Part shown: positions 41,495-50,157 of the stretch, piece after piece
Position numbering within the stretch: the first letter of the stretch is position 1
Layout of the letters: every line of letters starts with the position of its first letter
Source of the DNA: SKLM01 sp964542755
Lineage (GTDB): Bacteria > Chloroflexota > Anaerolineae > B4-G1
Reading direction: 5' to 3'
DNA: 64,000 bases
Assembly: GCA_964542755.1 (NCBI GenBank)
Contig: CAZIWL010000007.1
Location: 1 to 64,000, forward strand
Program-made: the position numbers and the translations under genes
The notes under the pieces: generated by a model
Databases searched by the model: none
The model's input: the letters and a program-made list of their open reading frames with translations, nothing else
Told to the model about the DNA's origin: nothing

Positions 41495-41539
41495 GGCGCC
41501 GGTCGTGATAGGACGCGTCGAGAATGGGTGCGCGCCGGT

Positions 41540-42553
41540 CTAGTCCTCGTCGGATTCCCCGGGACCTCGCTGGAGGCGAGAACCTAGGCTGCCGAAAAGC
41601 ATCTGTCCGAGCTGTTTGGCAGCCCCTGGCATGTCCCGTCTGTCGAAGGTGCCATCCTCCGACCACATTCCCTTTCGACGCTGATTCATCCATCGAGATC
41701 GACCCTCTGCCGCCTGCCGTACCACGTCCTCCAAAGCCTCTTCGTCCGCCTTGACCAGAAGACCACGAAGATGAGTCAGTTCATCAATCAGAGCGTCTAG
41801 TCGTCGAAGCAGGTTGTCTCGATTGAGATAGAGCGACGGGTGTCGAGAGGGGACGTCCTCGATAGCCTCGGTGGCGCTGGCGAAGCGGCGCCCGGCGAAC
41901 TTGCGCATCTCCTTCCAGCCGGGTGAATCCACGGTCGTGCGAAGGAGGGCGATGGTGAGCAGGTCCGGTAGTCCCTCGATGCCTGCCAGCAGGCCGTCGT
42001 GCTCCCTGACGTCGATGAAGAAGGGGTTGGCCTGGACTGCGTAGGCGAGCCAGGAGCAGACATTGATCGCCTCGCTCGGCGTGCTGGGAGATGCAGTGAA
42101 GCAGTAGAGAGCCTCGCGCAGCAGATCTGCTTCGGCATCCTTGAGTCCCTCCAGCGCCCGCAGCCCCACGATAGCGGGGTTGAGGATCACGTGACCACCA
42201 ACAAACGACGTGTGCTTCGGAAGGGTCTCATCTGCCCACCGGAGTACGGGGGCCTTCAGTCTCGCCGTGTCGGTGACGACGGCGCCGTCCGCCAGGTGGG
42301 GCCCGATCGATGCAAACGTGTCCCGGATTTTCGCGAGGGGCTGAGCGACGATGACGAGCTCCGCTCCCTCACAGGCCGCCTCCGGTTTGCGGCGGATGTC
42401 GTCAAGCGCCCCGCGGACCTTGGCTAGGTCGGCGATAGCCCGGTCCTCGTCGAAGCCCACGATCTCGAGAGACTCCTCACGGCCCTGAAGCGCGTAGGCC
42501 ATAGACGCGCTGACCAGATTGATTCCCACAATCGCAATGCGACTGGTACTCAT
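41540..42553 (-). CDS. Prephenate-dehydrogenase-like protein with degenerate nucleotide motif
   Basis: A 337-aa protein with the two-domain layout of TyrA-type dehydrogenases: an N-terminal Rossmann unit (IAIVGINLVSASMAYAL, VGFDED at the end of beta-2) and an all-helical C-terminal domain. Canonical TyrA has GxGLIGGS; here the second and third glycines are replaced (GINLVSAS), and the conserved GxHPMAG region reads FVGGHVILNPAI. NAD binding or substrate choice has therefore probably changed. No aromatic-pathway genes are nearby; flanking genes concern glycans and an HD protein. It might act on another substrate or be non-enzymatic. Confidence 0.6.
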   Translation of the reverse strand: MSTSRIAIVGINLVSASMAYALQGREESLEIVGFDEDRAIADLAKVRGALDDIRRKPEAACEGAELVIVAQPLAKIRDTFASIGPHLADGAVVTDTARLKAPVLRWADETLPKHTSFVGGHVILNPAIVGLRALEGLKDAEADLLREALYCFTASPSTPSEAINVCSWLAYAVQANPFFIDVREHDGLLAGIEGLPDLLTIALLRTTVDSPGWKEMRKFAGRRFASATEAIEDVPSRHPSLYLNRDNLLRRLDALIDELTHLRGLLVKADEEALEDVVRQAAEGRSRWMNQRRKGMWSEDGTFDRRDMPGAAKQLGQMLFGSLGSRLQRGPGESDED

Positions 42554-42652
42554 TGTTCCATCTCCTCGATCAAGAGGCGCCGCGGGATGTCACTTGAGGC
42601 CGCTGGGTCTCGGGACATCCGGTTCCGACGTCTCATTCTCTAACGCTAAGCC

Positions 42653-43186
42653 CTAGTTCGCGTCGTCTGCTGCCTGAAGAGCACGCAGCAAGCGATCGCG
42701 CTCCGTCTCACAGACCGTTACCTTCCGCTCGTGAGACCTGACAAGTTCGACCGTCAAAGGCGAGCAGCCCGTCTTTCTTGCCCACCGTGCGCCGATCTCC
42801 GCATGGTCGCGGTACGTGGCGGCTGGACCTGCGTTGACCCCTCTCACGGCCCCTTTGTCCCGGTCCAGCAACGAGGGTGCGACCTTCTCCACGAGCACGA
42901 GGAGGCCGCGTTGCCAGGGAGTGAGGAGACCAGCGGCCTTGCCGACATCGTGAAGCAGGGCTGCCGCCAGAAGGTCTTCGTTGACGTGGCCTCCTCCCAG
43001 CAGGGCTTCGTAGACCTCCAGGGCGTGGCGCTGATCCTGAGGCGCTTGTCTAGCGAACAGGCACCGGGCCTCGGGCGGAAGAACCCTGGTAGCACGGCTC
43101 ACCCTCCCTGGCGAGATCGCCCGGCGCGCTGTCAGCGCTCGCACGAACTGGTCCACGCGATAACGGACAGCGCCGATGAACCTCAC
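42653..43186 (-). CDS. HD-domain phosphohydrolase-like protein
   Basis: A 177-aa protein with an HD-domain core: HALEVYEALLGGG, then LLAAALLHDVGK with His79/Asp80, a second conserved His in YRDHAEIGARWA, and LVRSHE. HD proteins hydrolyse phosphoesters of nucleotides or other molecules; no specific substrate is indicated. GTG start 15 bp after the M50 protease stop. Confidence 0.8.
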   Translation of the reverse strand: MRFIGAVRYRVDQFVRALTARRAISPGRVSRATRVLPPEARCLFARQAPQDQRHALEVYEALLGGGHVNEDLLAAALLHDVGKAAGLLTPWQRGLLVLVEKVAPSLLDRDKGAVRGVNAGPAATYRDHAEIGARWARKTGCSPLTVELVRSHERKVTVCETERDRLLRALQAADDAN

Positions 43187-43201
43187 GTCGGCTCCGGGCT
43201 G

Positions 43202-43843
43202 CTAGTACACCAGCAGGGCTCGGAACATGAAGTTCATCAGCGGATTCATGATGAGGCCGAGGATGCCCAACCTCGATAGTAGATAGAGCCCTAACATCAG
43301 CCCAGGCCCCCCAAAACGCTCCAGGTCCTCCAGTTTGTTGGCCCACTCCCGCGGGAGGAGCCACGCGAGGACGCGCGAGCCGTCCAGCGGTGGGAAGGGG
43401 ATCAAGTTGAAGACCATCAGGGCCAGGTTGATGCTGATGAACTGGATCAGGATGCCCTGCAGGCTGATCCTTGAGGAGCTTCTAAAGAGGCTTAGCCAGC
43501 CGAGACGGAAGGGTATGGCGGCCAGCATCGACAACACCAGGTTCGAGAGGGGACCGGCGACGCTCACCAGCGCGTGACTCTTGCGCCTCTCCCCGCGCAG
43601 ACGGAAAGGATTGACGGGCACGGGCTTGCCCCAACCGAATCCGAATATGGCCAATGATACCGTCCCGACGGGATCGAGATGGGCTAACGGATTGATGGTC
43701 AGACGCCCTCGTCGGGCGGCTGTGTCGTCTCCCAGTTGGTAGGCTGCCCAGGCGTGGGCCCATTCGTGGATGGGCATACTCGTCAGAAAGAGAATCCCCA
43801 GCGTAATCAGCCGGTTCAGATTGAACAAATTGTCAAACAACAA
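43202..43843 (-). CDS. Site-2-protease-like M50 membrane metalloprotease
   Basis: A 213-aa minimal rhomboid-sized M50 protein. Zinc motif HEWAH (His26, Glu27, His30) lies in the first helix region, and NLIPFPPLDGSRVL supplies the third ligand Asp in the typical NxxPxxxLDG motif. No PDZ domain. The start is a TTG with GAGGGA 5 nt upstream; no ATG exists before the HEWAH helix. A TATAAT box lies 75 bp upstream. Such short forms cleave membrane-bound substrates; target unknown. Confidence 0.87.
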   Translation of the reverse strand: MLFDNLFNLNRLITLGILFLTSMPIHEWAHAWAAYQLGDDTAARRGRLTINPLAHLDPVGTVSLAIFGFGWGKPVPVNPFRLRGERRKSHALVSVAGPLSNLVLSMLAAIPFRLGWLSLFRSSSRISLQGILIQFISINLALMVFNLIPFPPLDGSRVLAWLLPREWANKLEDLERFGGPGLMLGLYLLSRLGILGLIMNPLMNFMFRALLVY

Positions 43844-43917
43844 TATCCCTCGTGTGGTTCTATGGGCGACAGTTGGGTCTGAGAGCCCTGTCGCGACCTT
43901 AACGTCAAGCTGAAGGG

Positions 43918-43923
43918 ATTATA
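43918..43923 (-). promoter_or_regulatory. TATAAT -10 box upstream of M50 gene
   Basis: A perfect -10 hexamer on the minus strand, 75 bp before the TTG start; the region 17-18 bp upstream matches the -35 consensus at only three positions. It would start the M50 to priA run. The rest of the 176-bp gap up to 44019 shows nothing else. Confidence 0.5.
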
Positions 43924-44019
43924 ACACGGCAAGAGGTTGCGGGCGAATAAACGGGGATTTGAGGGGGCTATGCAAGCTGTCGCCGCGTCAGTGTCCAACG
44001 CAGCCTGTCCGCAGGCTGG

Positions 44020-45510
44020 TCAGGAGGGCTCGATGGACGAGCCATGTGTCGATTGTCGGTGGATCAACTCCGTCGCGGCTGTCGCCAGGCCGACGACCAG
44101 CCAGAACAGTGTCACTGAATGGTGGAAGTCGAGATTGAAGAAGTAGTGATCGAAGACGCCGCCCATCAAAGCCCCCACTAGGCCGGCGTGCAGGCCCCAC
44201 CAGTATGCCTCGAGTTCGGTCCCCTCCGCCAGCTCCCGCGTTCGCCAGAAGCGCACCAAGAGGGTGCCGATGACGACTAGGAAGCTTGTCAGGCCTACGA
44301 GGCCCACCGTCTCGGCCATCAACAAGTAGAGATTCGCGACCCCAATGTAGGTGTCGACGTCCGGAGATCCGGCAAAACCTACCCCAAGGACGGGATACCG
44401 GCGGATGAGTTTGAGCGCGTCCCGATACTCTCCCATCCTCATCTGGGTGGCCAGATCCTCCACCATGAATCCCTCAAGGAAGTGGGAGACCAGTGCTTGA
44501 GTCTGCGGGAGGAGGAGCATGAGCACCAGCGCCCCGCCCAGAAGAATCCAGATCTTCCGGTATCGTAGCGTTGCCATGATGACCAGCGCAGCTCCGAGGC
44601 CCACCATGGATCCACGGCTCATGGTCAATCCCAAACAGATGGCCATCACACCCAACATAGGAATCAGGTAGCGGCGGCGCATCAAGGGGCGCTGCACGAA
44701 GAGCTGAGGAAGGGTGATAGCGAGGCTGACGTTGAGCAGGCTCCCGAGCACGTTGGGGTCTACGGACGTCGATGTGGCACGCAGCGGCAGCTCCGGGTTC
44801 TCCCGGATGTACCGTAGGACACCCGGTCCAGTTGGGTATCCGATGCGGCCCAAGGCCGATAATGCCTGGATCACCAAATCGCGAGAGATCTGGTCGGCCA
44901 CGATGTAGAGCGCCACGCCCAGCAGCGCGGAGACAAAGCTGCCCACCAGTAGGGCGAGCAGCACCCGCCTTAGTCGTTCCTCGCTCCGCACCGTATTCAC
45001 CACGACGAAGAAGAGGGCCACACTCAGCATCATCTCGGCGAACCGGCGGAGGTATGTCTGCAGGAACCCCAACGCAAGCGGCACGTGGCGCAATCCGAAG
45101 ACGAACGCACCAACCGCGACAAGGATGAAGGCGAGGACCGGCCCGCCCAGTGGCGTAGTCACCGGGTTGTCGTCTGTGCCGCCCGCGATTTGGAGCAGCC
45201 AGACCAGGAAGAGGATTCCGAGCGCCGCGTCGAGGAAGGTGGGGGTGAAGCCCAGGTCGAAGGGAAATGAGGCAAAGGGGAGCAGGCAGACGACGCCGAT
45301 GACGGACACGTAGGCCACCTCGATATCCTGCAGCATCCAGATGCCCAGAAACAGAGCGACCACGCCCGCTCCAGCCAGCAACGGGCCGACCTCCGACAGG
45401 AGGAAGCCGACACCGATCGCCAGGACGGCGCACAGGACGATCGCCGCCAGCGCCGAGAGCCAGCGATAGCGGGATGCGAACACGCGCAAGAGCCACTCTT
45501 GACTCGTCAT
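44020..45510 (-). CDS. O-antigen ligase/polymerase-like membrane protein (Wzy_C)
   Basis: A 496-aa protein with about 11-12 helices. The C-terminal half has the O-antigen ligase family pattern: SRGSMVGLGAALVI, then a large external loop with YRDALKLIRRYPVLGVGFAGSPD, where the conserved Arg/Gly loop and a later His-containing helix (HAGLVGALMGGVFDHYF) are expected to handle lipid-linked glycans. Ligation or polymerisation of a surface glycan is the likely role. It begins 4 nt after the stop of the preceding membrane protein, so it ends the glycan-assembly operon. Confidence 0.82.
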   Translation of the reverse strand: MTSQEWLLRVFASRYRWLSALAAIVLCAVLAIGVGFLLSEVGPLLAGAGVVALFLGIWMLQDIEVAYVSVIGVVCLLPFASFPFDLGFTPTFLDAALGILFLVWLLQIAGGTDDNPVTTPLGGPVLAFILVAVGAFVFGLRHVPLALGFLQTYLRRFAEMMLSVALFFVVVNTVRSEERLRRVLLALLVGSFVSALLGVALYIVADQISRDLVIQALSALGRIGYPTGPGVLRYIRENPELPLRATSTSVDPNVLGSLLNVSLAITLPQLFVQRPLMRRRYLIPMLGVMAICLGLTMSRGSMVGLGAALVIMATLRYRKIWILLGGALVLMLLLPQTQALVSHFLEGFMVEDLATQMRMGEYRDALKLIRRYPVLGVGFAGSPDVDTYIGVANLYLLMAETVGLVGLTSFLVVIGTLLVRFWRTRELAEGTELEAYWWGLHAGLVGALMGGVFDHYFFNLDFHHSVTLFWLVVGLATAATELIHRQSTHGSSIEPS

Positions 45511-45514
45511 GGAT

Positions 45515-47851
45515 TCAGTCCTCGTCCAACCCTTGATCGGCGCTCACAGAGAGCGGGATCTCGACGGCGGTGCCACCGTCCGCACGCGGGAGACGTTCCA
45601 TCGTATCCAGGTGATACATACCCACCAGGATTCGGTGCGGCCCGGCCGACGCGTCGGACGGCAGGGCAACGCGATGGAGATCGACCACCGTCTCCCCCGC
45701 CTCCCACAGCGAGGTCGGATAGTCTCCCGTCACCGGTGGGCCGTCCCCCTGTGCTATTGGCCGGTCCTCTTGCCCCAGCAGGTGCACGAACACCTGGTAA
45801 TCCCTGGATGGGGCCTGGCGGGCCTCCCAGTGCAGGGTCACGGTCAGTGGCTCACCAGCACGGGCCGTCGCGGGAGAGAGATCGTAACCCAGAAGTGTCA
45901 CGCCGTCGGCCAACTTCACGTCGAGGCGGTGCTCGGCACGAAGCTGAGTATCCGGTGGCGCCAGCTTTGCATAGCCCACCGGGATTGCACCGAGGGTCGC
46001 CTTGGCCTTTGGGTCGTAGAGTCCCACCTCCAGACGCAGGCGACTGGGAGCCTGCGCGTCCGGGGCCACGGGGATGCGGTAGGGGTCGCGCCAGACCTCG
46101 CCCGGATGCCACAGGCTGGTCGGGACCATCCCGCACGCCGGGTGTCGATTGATGTGACCGGCCAACTCATGCCCCCGACCTAGCAGACGCGCGAAACTCA
46201 CGTAGTCCGTTGGGGTGGAGGTCATGGCCTCCCAATAGACGACGGCGTCAACAAATGCCCGGGGATTGTCGGCGTCCAGTGATTGCGGTTCGTATTCGAC
46301 GCCCACCACCCGGGCAACGTCCTCCAACTCTTTGGGCTCAACACGTGCAGACTCCGGCACATCCGAGAGCTCCAGTGACTCTGGGCGTGCGTATTCCGGC
46401 GCGATGGCCACAAAGGGCAGCAGGCCGGCGATGATGAGCAGCAGCGCCCCGATGGCCGTCCCCACGGTCGGCCGCACCGGCTCTGGTGCCCACTGCCGGA
46501 ATCCCAGGGCCATGAGCGAGCTGATGCCCGCGATGCCGGGAAAGACGAGCCGCCCCTGGAAGGCGGGCGAGATCCACGTCCAGCGCAGCACGGAGACGAA
46601 GAGGATCAGGCCCCAGAGTGCAGGTATCATCACGGCACGGTCAGGGGCTTTGAATCCCCGTTGCCATCGTCGTCCGACCCAGATCAAGAAACCCGCCAGA
46701 CCCAGCAGGGACAGGAGATCGAAGAGCCAGTAGACGGCCCGCGGGGCCATCACGTTGACGCCCCCGAAGAGCCCCCAGTAGGTCCAGCGGAACGTCCCAA
46801 ACTCGCCCAGCCAATCATGCAGGTTGGGTGGTTGAGCCCGGGTGCCCTGGACGGCGATGAAGACGTTGAGCGCGGTGGGATCGCCGTAGAGCCTCCAGTT
46901 CCTCACGAACCACCATCCGCTCACTGCGGCTGCCACCAGCGCCATGATCACTCCATAGCCAAGAATCCGGAGCAATCGATGAGACGGCCTTTCGTGGCTC
47001 CGTGTTTCCCAGGCACGAATTGCCACCACCAGACCCGCTACGGGAATCAGTCCCAGTAGGCTGAGTTTCGTCAATGCCCCGACGCCGATCAGGAGCCCCA
47101 AGAGGGCGCTGCAAAGCCCCAGTCTGCCGAACCGGCCCGACTCGCCTCCTTTAGCGACGCGCACAATGACGAGGAGGGTGAAACTTCCGACGAGGGCAGC
47201 CATGGCATCGTTGTTCACCGATGCACTGACGAAAAGGAACATCGGATTGAACGCCGTCAGCGCCGCGGCTCCCAGGGCGAGTGTCGGCCTCTCCGGGAAA
47301 AGGGTTCGCGATAGAGAGTACGTCACCAGCACCGTGGAGGCTCCGAAGGCTAGCGTCAGAAGCCGGATAACGCGGACGGCCAGAACGGAGCCCCTCCAGG
47401 GGAAAGCTTCCCTCTCTGGTCGATGGATGATCAGGTTCTTGTTGCACACCTGGGTGGGATTGCCAATGAACGCGTGTTTGTTCTTCCACAGCAGGCTTGG
47501 GAGATCAGAGGTATCAATCCAGGACGTGGCCGCCGCCATGATGGCGTAGTAGGCGGGCGGCTGTCCCCCGTCCTGCAGCCAGGCGCAGTCGTCGGGCGAC
47601 GCCTCGCAGACCTCGGGCTCAAGGACCGGCAGCTCACGATGTGTCTGGACATGCTGCACGTAGGGATAGTGTTTGAACTCGTCCGAGGCCTCAAGCACGG
47701 GGGTGACGAGGCTGTACAGGACGCCGAGCAGCACGAAGAGGACCACTATCGCAGCCGCCATCATGGCTGGTCTGGAAAGCCAGCTGCGCGGCGGACCAGC
47801 CTCCACCCGGTCTCCCAGAGGGAGCTTGGGGCTCTTGCCTCTTCCAGTCAT
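45515..47851 (-). CDS. DUF2142/GT-C membrane glycosyltransferase-like protein with two C-terminal modules
   Basis: A 778-aa protein: about ten or more helices (30-520), then a non-membrane C-terminus. The first external loop carries EASDEFKHYPYV, whose acidic pair (DE) is the usual catalytic/metal position of GT-C enzymes using lipid-linked sugars. LTAFNPMFLFVSASVNNDAMAA is shared with its relatives. The tail holds two copies of the array module; the second (about 635-760) has VTLLGYDLS, DYQVFVHLLGQ, YPTSLWEAGETV and GPHRILVGMY. The start overlaps the upstream stop (ATGA). Probable role: sugar or lipid-sugar transfer at the outer membrane face; reaction unproven. Confidence 0.78.
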   Translation of the reverse strand: MTGRGKSPKLPLGDRVEAGPPRSWLSRPAMMAAAIVVLFVLLGVLYSLVTPVLEASDEFKHYPYVQHVQTHRELPVLEPEVCEASPDDCAWLQDGGQPPAYYAIMAAATSWIDTSDLPSLLWKNKHAFIGNPTQVCNKNLIIHRPEREAFPWRGSVLAVRVIRLLTLAFGASTVLVTYSLSRTLFPERPTLALGAAALTAFNPMFLFVSASVNNDAMAALVGSFTLLVIVRVAKGGESGRFGRLGLCSALLGLLIGVGALTKLSLLGLIPVAGLVVAIRAWETRSHERPSHRLLRILGYGVIMALVAAAVSGWWFVRNWRLYGDPTALNVFIAVQGTRAQPPNLHDWLGEFGTFRWTYWGLFGGVNVMAPRAVYWLFDLLSLLGLAGFLIWVGRRWQRGFKAPDRAVMIPALWGLILFVSVLRWTWISPAFQGRLVFPGIAGISSLMALGFRQWAPEPVRPTVGTAIGALLLIIAGLLPFVAIAPEYARPESLELSDVPESARVEPKELEDVARVVGVEYEPQSLDADNPRAFVDAVVYWEAMTSTPTDYVSFARLLGRGHELAGHINRHPACGMVPTSLWHPGEVWRDPYRIPVAPDAQAPSRLRLEVGLYDPKAKATLGAIPVGYAKLAPPDTQLRAEHRLDVKLADGVTLLGYDLSPATARAGEPLTVTLHWEARQAPSRDYQVFVHLLGQEDRPIAQGDGPPVTGDYPTSLWEAGETVVDLHRVALPSDASAGPHRILVGMYHLDTMERLPRADGGTAVEIPLSVSADQGLDED

Positions 47852-50157
47852 CGGACGGTCACGTGCCCGATCACGACCGCATCATCCTCGATGCGCAGAT
47901 CTGGACGATGCGCCCCTTCCTCGAGGCACGCGGGCAGACGGTGTCGGGTTTGGGATTCGTACATACCCGCCATCAGGAGGTAGCGGCCTGGCCGGGCTGT
48001 CCTTTCCACCTGAAGTCGATGGGGATCGCGCACGACATCCTCGGGTATCCAGAACGACGTGGGGAAGGCGCCGTCAAGCGGAGGGTGGTCGCTCTGGGAG
48101 ATCAGGGACTCCTGCTCGTCTATCAGATGGAGGAAGACCGTGTGGTCGGTGTTCAGCGTCTTCTCCGCCTGCCACACCAACGTGACCGAGATTGCCTCCC
48201 CGGGGTGCACCTCGGTCTCCGACACATCGTAGCCCACCAGCGTGATCGCCCCATCGAGTCGGGCCCCTACCTCGTGGGCGGCTTTGGCAGAGGCTGGCTC
48301 CATCGGGCGTACTGGAATGAGGTCGAGCAACATCATGTCCAGTGGCGTATCGTCCGGCGGACGCGTCACCGGCAAGCGAGTGCGGTTCTCGTCATAGAGT
48401 CCAGCATAGAGCGCAGCGGCTGTCGGCACCTCCGTGTCGAGTGGGAGTCTGAGCTCGTACTGGTCCCGGTAGATCACGTTAGCTTCCCACAGCGACGGGG
48501 GGAAGGTGCCCCTGCCGGGGTAGCAGTCCACGCCGCTGACCGCTTCCTTATCGCGCCCGAGTATCTGGACGAAAGCCAGGGCCTCTTCTTCAGGTTTCTG
48601 CCGCGCCCGCCAGTAGAGGCTGACGGAGAGGATGTCGCCAGGGTGGGCCCCCTCAGCCTCGATGTGACCTCCCAGGAGCTCGATGGGTGTCTGCCCAAAG
48701 GAGAGGTTCAGGCGGGACATATCCCTGGGCAGTTCGCTCTCATGCACGATCGCGGGTTTCGCGTAGGCCGGGACGATGAAGGCGAAAAGGGAGATCGCCG
48801 CCATCGCGCATTGACCGCTGCCCATGAGGGCCGCCAGGGCCGGCCTCCAGCGATCCAGTGACAAACCCTCGGCCAGAAGGCGACTCATGCCCAGCATAAT
48901 GAGGATCGATATCGCGGCCGTGGTCGGCATCAGATAGCGCCCCTGGGCTCCGAAGACGATCATGATGAACCGCCAGACGGAGCCTACATTCAGGAGCAGG
49001 GCGAAGGTGAGCACCAACAGCCCCTGCTGTACCGGCCGCGTGAACTTCCGGGGGGAGAATTGATCGAGGGTCACCAGGACCAGGCCCAGGAGGGAGAGCC
49101 GCGTCACCACTCGCCACACGACGTACATCCATGGGGCCGCGGCGATGTTGAACCAGCCGAACATTGCCCAGTAGGATTTCTCCAGCCCCCCCAGCTCGGG
49201 GATGACCTCGAGCACGCCGATCGGCTGGGCCCGCACGGTGGCAGTGTGACTCAACCATGCGTCGACGCCCATCAACTCATCGTAGAGGATAAGGTTACGG
49301 GCGAACCACCAGCCGCTCACCAAAGCCGCTGTCACGACTACCAGGGCCCAGCGGCCCCCCAGGGTTCGCAGACGGTGGCTGGCAGGATCCTCCTGGCGCT
49401 CGCCCCACTCTCGTAGGCTGTCGAACAGTAGGGCGAGTCCGACGGCGGGAGCCAGGACGACGCCGCTCAACTTGGAGAGCGCCGCCAGGCCCAACGCCGC
49501 ACCGGTTAACAGGAGGCCTTTGGGAGGCAACCCTCTCGCCGCCAGGCGCACTGCTCCCCAGATGGCCAGTGACCCGAATGCCGTCACCGCCGCATCGTTG
49601 CTGACCCGGGCGCTGGTGAAGATGAACATGGGGTTGAGGGCAGCCAGGGCCGTGGCTCCCAACGCCAGCCAGCGCCTGTCCGGGAAGAGCTCCGTGGCGA
49701 TGCCGTACACCGCCACGACAGCTACCATGCCCAGGGCTGTGGAGACGAGGCGGGCGATGTGCATCGTCAGAGGTGTACCGCGCCACGGGAAATGTTCAGC
49801 CGGGGTATGCACCAGACGGTTCTTGTTGACGGTGCGACTCGCATCGCCCATCGTCTGATAGGGGTTCCGCCACGACCACTCCGCGAGCTCGACGTCGTCT
49901 TCGATCCAGAATGTCAGGGCGGCAACGAGCGAGTAGTAGACCGGAGGGTGGCTGGCAACGTAGCCGGTCACGCGCGCTCCCGACGGCGTCCCCTGGACCG
50001 GGAAACCACGGCCCTCGGTCAGCTCGTGGATGTAAGCGTAGTGCCCGTTGGCGTCCGGGGTCTCGAATATGGGTATGGTTACACCGTACAGCAGGGCCAG
50101 CGTCAGATAGAGCGCGAGGATGACGCCAAATGTCCGGTGTCTCTTGAGCCGCGCCAT
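47848..50157 (-). CDS. DUF2142/GT-C membrane protein with two modules and altered acidic pair
   Basis: A 769-aa paralogue of the neighbouring protein. The first-loop motif reads ETPDANGHYAYI: the second acidic residue of the DE pair is replaced by Ala. The membrane core shows LAALNPMFIFTSARVSNDAAVTA. Two tail modules follow: one around IELLGGHIEAEGAHPGDILSVSLYW and one around ITLVGYDVSETEVHPGEAISVTLVW with FPTSFW. The ATG at 50157 overlaps the upstream stop as TGATG. It may be a modified or less active member, or use another residue. Confidence 0.75.
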   Translation of the reverse strand: MARLKRHRTFGVILALYLTLALLYGVTIPIFETPDANGHYAYIHELTEGRGFPVQGTPSGARVTGYVASHPPVYYSLVAALTFWIEDDVELAEWSWRNPYQTMGDASRTVNKNRLVHTPAEHFPWRGTPLTMHIARLVSTALGMVAVVAVYGIATELFPDRRWLALGATALAALNPMFIFTSARVSNDAAVTAFGSLAIWGAVRLAARGLPPKGLLLTGAALGLAALSKLSGVVLAPAVGLALLFDSLREWGERQEDPASHRLRTLGGRWALVVVTAALVSGWWFARNLILYDELMGVDAWLSHTATVRAQPIGVLEVIPELGGLEKSYWAMFGWFNIAAAPWMYVVWRVVTRLSLLGLVLVTLDQFSPRKFTRPVQQGLLVLTFALLLNVGSVWRFIMIVFGAQGRYLMPTTAAISILIMLGMSRLLAEGLSLDRWRPALAALMGSGQCAMAAISLFAFIVPAYAKPAIVHESELPRDMSRLNLSFGQTPIELLGGHIEAEGAHPGDILSVSLYWRARQKPEEEALAFVQILGRDKEAVSGVDCYPGRGTFPPSLWEANVIYRDQYELRLPLDTEVPTAAALYAGLYDENRTRLPVTRPPDDTPLDMMLLDLIPVRPMEPASAKAAHEVGARLDGAITLVGYDVSETEVHPGEAISVTLVWQAEKTLNTDHTVFLHLIDEQESLISQSDHPPLDGAFPTSFWIPEDVVRDPHRLQVERTARPGRYLLMAGMYESQTRHRLPACLEEGAHRPDLRIEDDAVVIGHVTVR

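Noticed and set aside
42554..42575. Three-codon ORF (Met-Glu-Gln) overlapping the TyrA-like start
   Set aside because: The GAGGAG tract directly abuts its ATG, leaving no spacing; the tract serves the TyrA-like ATG 8 nt further on.
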